From the NCBI GenBank assembly GCA_003117195.1, contig BDSI01000057.1, positions 186,001 to 250,000 of the forward strand: a stretch of 64,000 nucleotides of DNA, read 5' to 3'. Within the stretch, counting starts at the first letter, position 1. Each line of letters begins with the position of its first letter. Position numbers and translations under genes: made by a program. This document shows, piece by piece, positions 59,701 to 64,000 of the stretch. Origin of the DNA: Eudorina sp. 2006-703-Eu-15. Its lineage: Eukaryota; Chlorophyta; Chlorophyceae; Chlamydomonadales; Volvocaceae. The notes beneath the pieces were generated by a model. It had not been told where the DNA came from and ran no database searches. It saw nothing but the letters and a program-made list of their open reading frames with translations.

Positions 59701-62700
59701 CCCGGGCACCTGCGTATGATGCTTACCCAGCACGAGCAGCAGCAACAGCAGCAGTTACAGCAACAGCTGTTGCAGCAGCAAGGCCGCCCGGTATCGCCGT
59801 ACCGCCTCGAGGGGCTTATGGCGCAGCAGCATGAGCAGCAGCTACAGCAAAGGCGCCACCACCACTCACCGCTCCTGGGCCTGCCGCGCGTGCCCTCAGG
59901 CCAGTTGCTCGGCGGCCAGCCTCAAAGCACGCTCCGTCAGCATCTGCCGGATGAGCTCCTCGAAGCCCAGCACCCGCAGCACCCGGCCATGACGCCCTTC
60001 ATGCACCCCCTGCAACAGCAGGGGCCCACGGATCGGCCCATGGATCGGCGCGGGACGGCAGCCAGCAGCAAGGCTGTCCCGTCGGCCCTGCGGCAGCAGG
60101 ACATGCCTTCGCCTGCGGTTGGGCTGTCTGCGGTGGCACCCCCTCGACCCGATTCCGGAGCCCCTCCGCCGCCACCGCCTCCCCCGGGGTTCCAGCAGCA
60201 CGCCCAGTCCCAGGCTCCACACATTGGAAGGCAGCAGCAAGGCCGCCAAGGTCCGAGCGCCGCGGCGCAGACCAGCGGCGCCGAAGCCGGCGGGGAGGGC
60301 CGCGCCGCCGTGAGCGACGTGTCGGCGGCCGCCGCGGCGGCGGCGGCAGCACGCGCTTCGCGCCAGATGAAGCGCAGGCGAACATCGGTGAGCCGCAGGT
60401 GTCTATAGGGGGCGATCTCCTTCTGGGCAGCACGAGGGCGTTCGGGCTGGGTGCTTGGCGATGCGGCATCATCTTACGCGAGGGTTGCGGGACATTGCAG
60501 ATTGTCATTTGCTCGCATGTGATTTGATGTGATGTGATGCCAGAGGGCCGAGAAAGGGACTGCGCGCGCGGCGCTGGCGCTGCATCGTCCTCCGCCTGGC
60601 ACGCTCGGAGGGCGGATGCGTGCGGTGCCGGCCCCAACCCAGCCAACGCAAGCCAGCCAAGCTAACCCAGACCAACCCGTCGTGGTTTGTGCACCACCCG
60701 TCTCGCCTCGCATGCGCTTGCCTTCCTTGCGGTCCAGTACTTTGCCCCACCCCCCGGGTGGCTCCATGGCTCCTCCACCCCTGGCCGTATGGCGCTGGGT
60801 CTGAAGCCCTTTGTGAGATTGTCACACTGACTGCCACCTCCCCGCCTTGAAGCTTCACCTGGCCTTCCCGCGTCGCCACCCAACAAACCCGCAGCCTCAC
60901 TCGGGCCCTCAGAGAGGGACGGCAAGCGCCAGTGTACGACAGTCCGCCCAGAGCGGGCCCGGCAGCAGCCAGCCTAGCTCGGCAGAGCCCTCGCGCTCGC
61001 GCATGGGCGCCCTGTTGACCAGCCCCGGAGGCAGCTTGCAGCGCCGGGCCACCAGCCTGAGCGGCATTGGCGGCGGGCCAGTCCTGCTGGAGTTCAGCAG
61101 CGGCGGCGCCGCCGCCGCCACTGCCGCCGCCAGCGTCCCGCAGGCTTCGGAGAGTGAGGGCGAGGAGGTGCAGAGGCGGCACCGCGATCGCGGTATTGGC
61201 GTCGGCGACGATGACGACGATGACGTGGAGGAGGAGTACGGCACGGAGGAGCCCCACCGAGTCGACACGGAGGGGACTAGCCGAGGCGACGGCTCCGACG
61301 GCGAGTCCTCGCCTGACTCCGCCACCGCCGCCGGCAGCGGCGACGACGACGAGGAGATGGACTTGGAGGGCATGCCGTACAGCCGCCGACGCGGTCAGCC
61401 TGCCGGCGCCGCAGGCGGCGGCAGGGGCCGCGGGTCTGCCGGTGGCGCCGCCGCCGCGGTTGCGTTCCCCGCGCTTACAACGACCACCACCATCGCCGGT
61501 GGTACGACGGTGGCGCCGGGTGGCAGCGTGCTGGAGGTGGATCCGCAGACGGGTCTGCCTCGCCGTCGGGGCATGACGCAGGAGGAGCGGATGGTCCGCA
61601 ACCGCGAAGCGGCCGCCAAGAGCCGTCAGCGGCGGTTCCAGTACCAGCAGAGCCTGGAGGACCACATCTTGGCGCTGCAGCGGCACACCGCTGAGCTGCG
61701 GCAGCTGCTGGAGACCCACGCGGTGCCGCTCCCGGCGCATCTGCAGGAGCAGCAGGCCAGGCTGGGCGACGGCCTGCCGCCGCAGCCGCCCCGCAGCAGC
61801 CCCCCCAGGAGCCGGAAGGGCATCGGCGGCCGGCCACGCAAGCACCCGCTCAATCCCGACGGCGGCAAGACCGGCCGCAGCAAGCGTCGTCGTACATCCA
61901 CGGGCACGGCATTGACGACGGCGGCGACGCCGGCGCCGGGCGGCGCAGCCGGCGGCGGGATGGAGGGCGACGCCCCGCATGTTGAGGTGGTGGAAGCGGT
62001 GGCTGCGCCCCGAGGAGGCCGCGGAGGGCGGGGCCGGCGAGGCGGGCGAGGGGCGGGCGCGCGAGGCCGGGGCCGGGGAGGCGGTGGTGGCAGCTCCCGG
62101 AGGAGGGCCCTGCTGAGCGATGAGGTGGAGGACGATGCCGGGTCCCGACCCGAGCCGGAGCGGCAGGTGGCTCCTGAGGAGGGTGCGGGGGAGGGCGTCG
62201 TGCCCGTCGCAGCAGCGGAGGGTGGGAGGGAGGCCGGAGGCGGCGGCGAAGGTGGCGGAGGCGGCGAGGCCGGCGTCACCGACGGCCGTCGGATGCTGCT
62301 GGCCGCGGAGCAGGGCGTCGTTCCACGCGGGGAGCCCCGGCAGCGACGAACGCAGTCGCAGGGCGGCGGCCGGGCGGAGGCGGTGACGGGTGACGGCCTA
62401 GATGCCGTGTCCCACGATTCACCCGTCCGACAGCCGACCGGGCGCCGGCAGCACCCGCACACGCCGCCGCCGCTGCAGGCGCCGCCAAGCCAGGAGCGAC
62501 GGCCGCCGCCGTCTGCCTCGGCAGCTCCGGCCCCGGGGGCAAGCACCCTCCCCACCCAGGAGGCTATGGCAGCTACAGCCGCCACGGGCGCGGGCCAGCC
62601 GGGTGGCTTGGGCCCTCTACCCGCGGGCGCTTCTGGGTCTGCTACTGCGGCTGCTATTGCGGCTGTTGCTACAACCCCGGACCTGCCGCGGCATCCCCTC

Positions 62701-63078
62701 TCGCCGTGGGGCCCGATGCCGCCACTGCCGCAACCGGCGGGGGGCGCCTCCGGACGGCAGGCGCTTGTGGGCGCGTGCGGCGACTCGACCGACCCACGGG
62801 TCACGTCCACCACCGACGCCGTGCCGGCGCCGCTGCTGCACGTGGGCTCCGGGACCCAGATGGGCAGCTTGGCAACCCTGGCCGCGGAAGAGCCGGATGT
62901 GTTGGTGGCCGGTCGTGAGGGAATCGCCGAGGGGATGCAGCCGCGAGTCAGTCCGGGGCAGGAGGCCGGGGGCCCGGTCGAGGGCGAGGGCGGGCAGGCC
63001 CCAGCGGCGAGTGGCTATCTGAGTGGGTTCGATATGCTGGGATTGGGTTTCGGAGACCTGCTCGGGGGGTTCCAGTAA
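56760..63078 (+). CDS. Very large bZIP transcription factor with polyQ and AT-hook-like motif
   Basis: Six exons in phase: 56760-56815, 56890-57169, 57367-57471, 57652-57725, 58014-60387 and 60895-63078, about 1,690 residues. The bZIP basic region NREAAAKSRQRRF (about residues 1199-1211) satisfies NxxAAxxSRxRR and is followed by a short leucine zipper (LEDHILALQRHTAELRQLL). C-terminal to it are GRPRKHP, an AT-hook-like motif, a basic GRSKRRRTS and a long Arg/Gly repeat. Exon 5 (791 codons) is dominated by Gln, Pro and Gly tracts typical of activation regions. A second basic cluster, KRRRTS, closes exon 5. Acidic runs (DDDDDD, EEE) precede the bZIP. Known of the family: bZIP proteins bind DNA as dimers. 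Target genes cannot be told. The exon 1 start (18 codons, rich in Asp/Asn) is supported only by phase and splice sites. Whether a further exon lies in the 507-bp last intron is unresolved. Confidence 0.85.
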
Positions 63079-64000
63079 CAGCGCGCGTGTACGCGGGGTG
63101 GTCAATGGGGCGGTTTTGCTGGGGGGGAGGGAGTACGGCGGCGAGGAGGCCGGCGGGGCGTGCGTGGTGGTGAGGGTGATGCCGCGCGACAGGCAGAGCT
63201 CCCCCACACAGCATTCCGGACCGTTTGACGGAGGAGGAGGTATGCCAGCCAGGCTCTGAATGTACGTGCGGCGTAGAGCGAGCGGCAGGGATGGCTTGAG
63301 AGCAGTGCTGCTGCTGGGGGGGCCGGGACACGAGGCACGAGGGCGTCGGTGGCGTGTCGGCCAGGACGGGCGGTGGTGCGGTGTCGCTTCCTGGTGGATG
63401 GGATCGAGATCGGGGTTGGGGGTTGAGGTTGGGTCTGAGGTTGCCCATGCGCATTGGGACACTGTGCCTGGGGCATGGTGGGGCGGGGGTTCACTCTTTC
63501 GGGACGGAGGTACGGCAGCAGCTTTGTTGGCGCGCGTTTTCACATCCTCGCAGTCGCAGGGCGCGCGATGCTTTCCCGCTTGAAGATAGGACGGCCATAC
63601 AGTGGATGCAGTACGACTGGAACTTAAGGGATGGACGAATTGGAGAAAAAATGCAGCGCAAAATAAGCAGCGCAAGATACCCTCCGTGCCTCTGTCGCCA
63701 GAGGGTGGGGATATGCGTGAAGGTTGGCGGACCGGAACGGCCAAGGATAGGAACTGGTTGTTGGGCTTTGTCAAAAAACGCATCATGCATTTTTAGTTGT
63801 TCATGCGGCGGGCGTCTAGGGGTTGATAGAAAACCCCGCGTAATCTTGAGAAAGAGACCCGGGTGGTGGCATCGCAGGTTACATGTGTGCGCGTGTGGCG
63901 TGTGCGTGTGTGGTGGCTGATGATGCGCGCATGGCTCATGATCCTTGGGTTGGTAGAAAGCGGTAGTTACAGCATCGAAAATGGTATCAGCTCCTTCTAC
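63079..64000. other. 3' flank of the bZIP gene
   Basis: Presumed 3' untranslated region and spacer. I found no plus-strand TGTAA signal in this stretch, so the poly(A) site may be beyond the window or use a variant. No other gene is supported. Confidence 0.45.

Noticed and set aside
60505..61980. 491-codon minus-strand open frame opposite the bZIP gene
   Set aside because: It is antisense to the bZIP exon, with low-complexity Ala/Arg content; the plus strand carries the conserved basic region and zipper.
61626..62813. 395-codon minus-strand open frame opposite the bZIP gene
   Set aside because: Same reason: a GC-skew artefact antisense to the RG-rich C-terminal region.

Overview
The window looks like nuclear DNA of a chlamydomonadalean (volvocine-type) green alga. 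The evidence is high GC content, genes broken into many short exons with GT-AG introns, coding runs of Gln, Gly, Ala and Pro, CA/CAC/G-rich microsatellites inside introns, candidate TGTAA poly(A) signals, TTTAGGG-type telomeric motifs and non-LTR retrotransposon debris. I reconstructed the genes by hand from splice sites, reading-phase continuity and family motifs. No transcript or database search was available.

Layout: 24-2447 (+) short-chain dehydrogenase (AYR1-like). 3619-5601 (-) PDCD5/TFAR19 homologue. 7713-9628 (-) unrecognised Gln/Pro-rich protein. 12508-34813 (-) one very large gene of 32 phase-compatible exons, about 3,013 codons, joining an RDR-type RNA-dependent RNA polymerase (DLDGD motif) to a C-terminal UPF1/Hrr1-like superfamily 1 helicase. 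35981-40035 (+) cytochrome P450 with unresolved N-terminus. 40438-42460 (+) P-loop ATPase of the AAA_28/NadR-like type, preceded by a decayed duplicate of its own last exon. 44681-48217 (-) ELMO-domain protein with an intact GAP signature. 48704-52729 (+) dynamin-superfamily GTPase with two C-terminal membrane segments, divergently paired with the ELMO gene. 52730-56759 retrotransposon remnants. 56760-63078 (+) giant bZIP transcription factor with an AT-hook-like motif.

The standout is the RdRP-helicase gene. In fission yeast the RdRP (Rdp1) and an SF1 helicase (Hrr1) are separate subunits of one RNA-amplifying complex. Here both activities appear to sit in a single polypeptide, with about 1,200 residues of additional sequence between them. 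Published surveys of Chlamydomonas reinhardtii, as I recall them, report no canonical RdRP, so an intact one in a related alga matters for small-RNA biology. The remaining genes are housekeeping, metabolic or trafficking genes with no obvious functional link to it.
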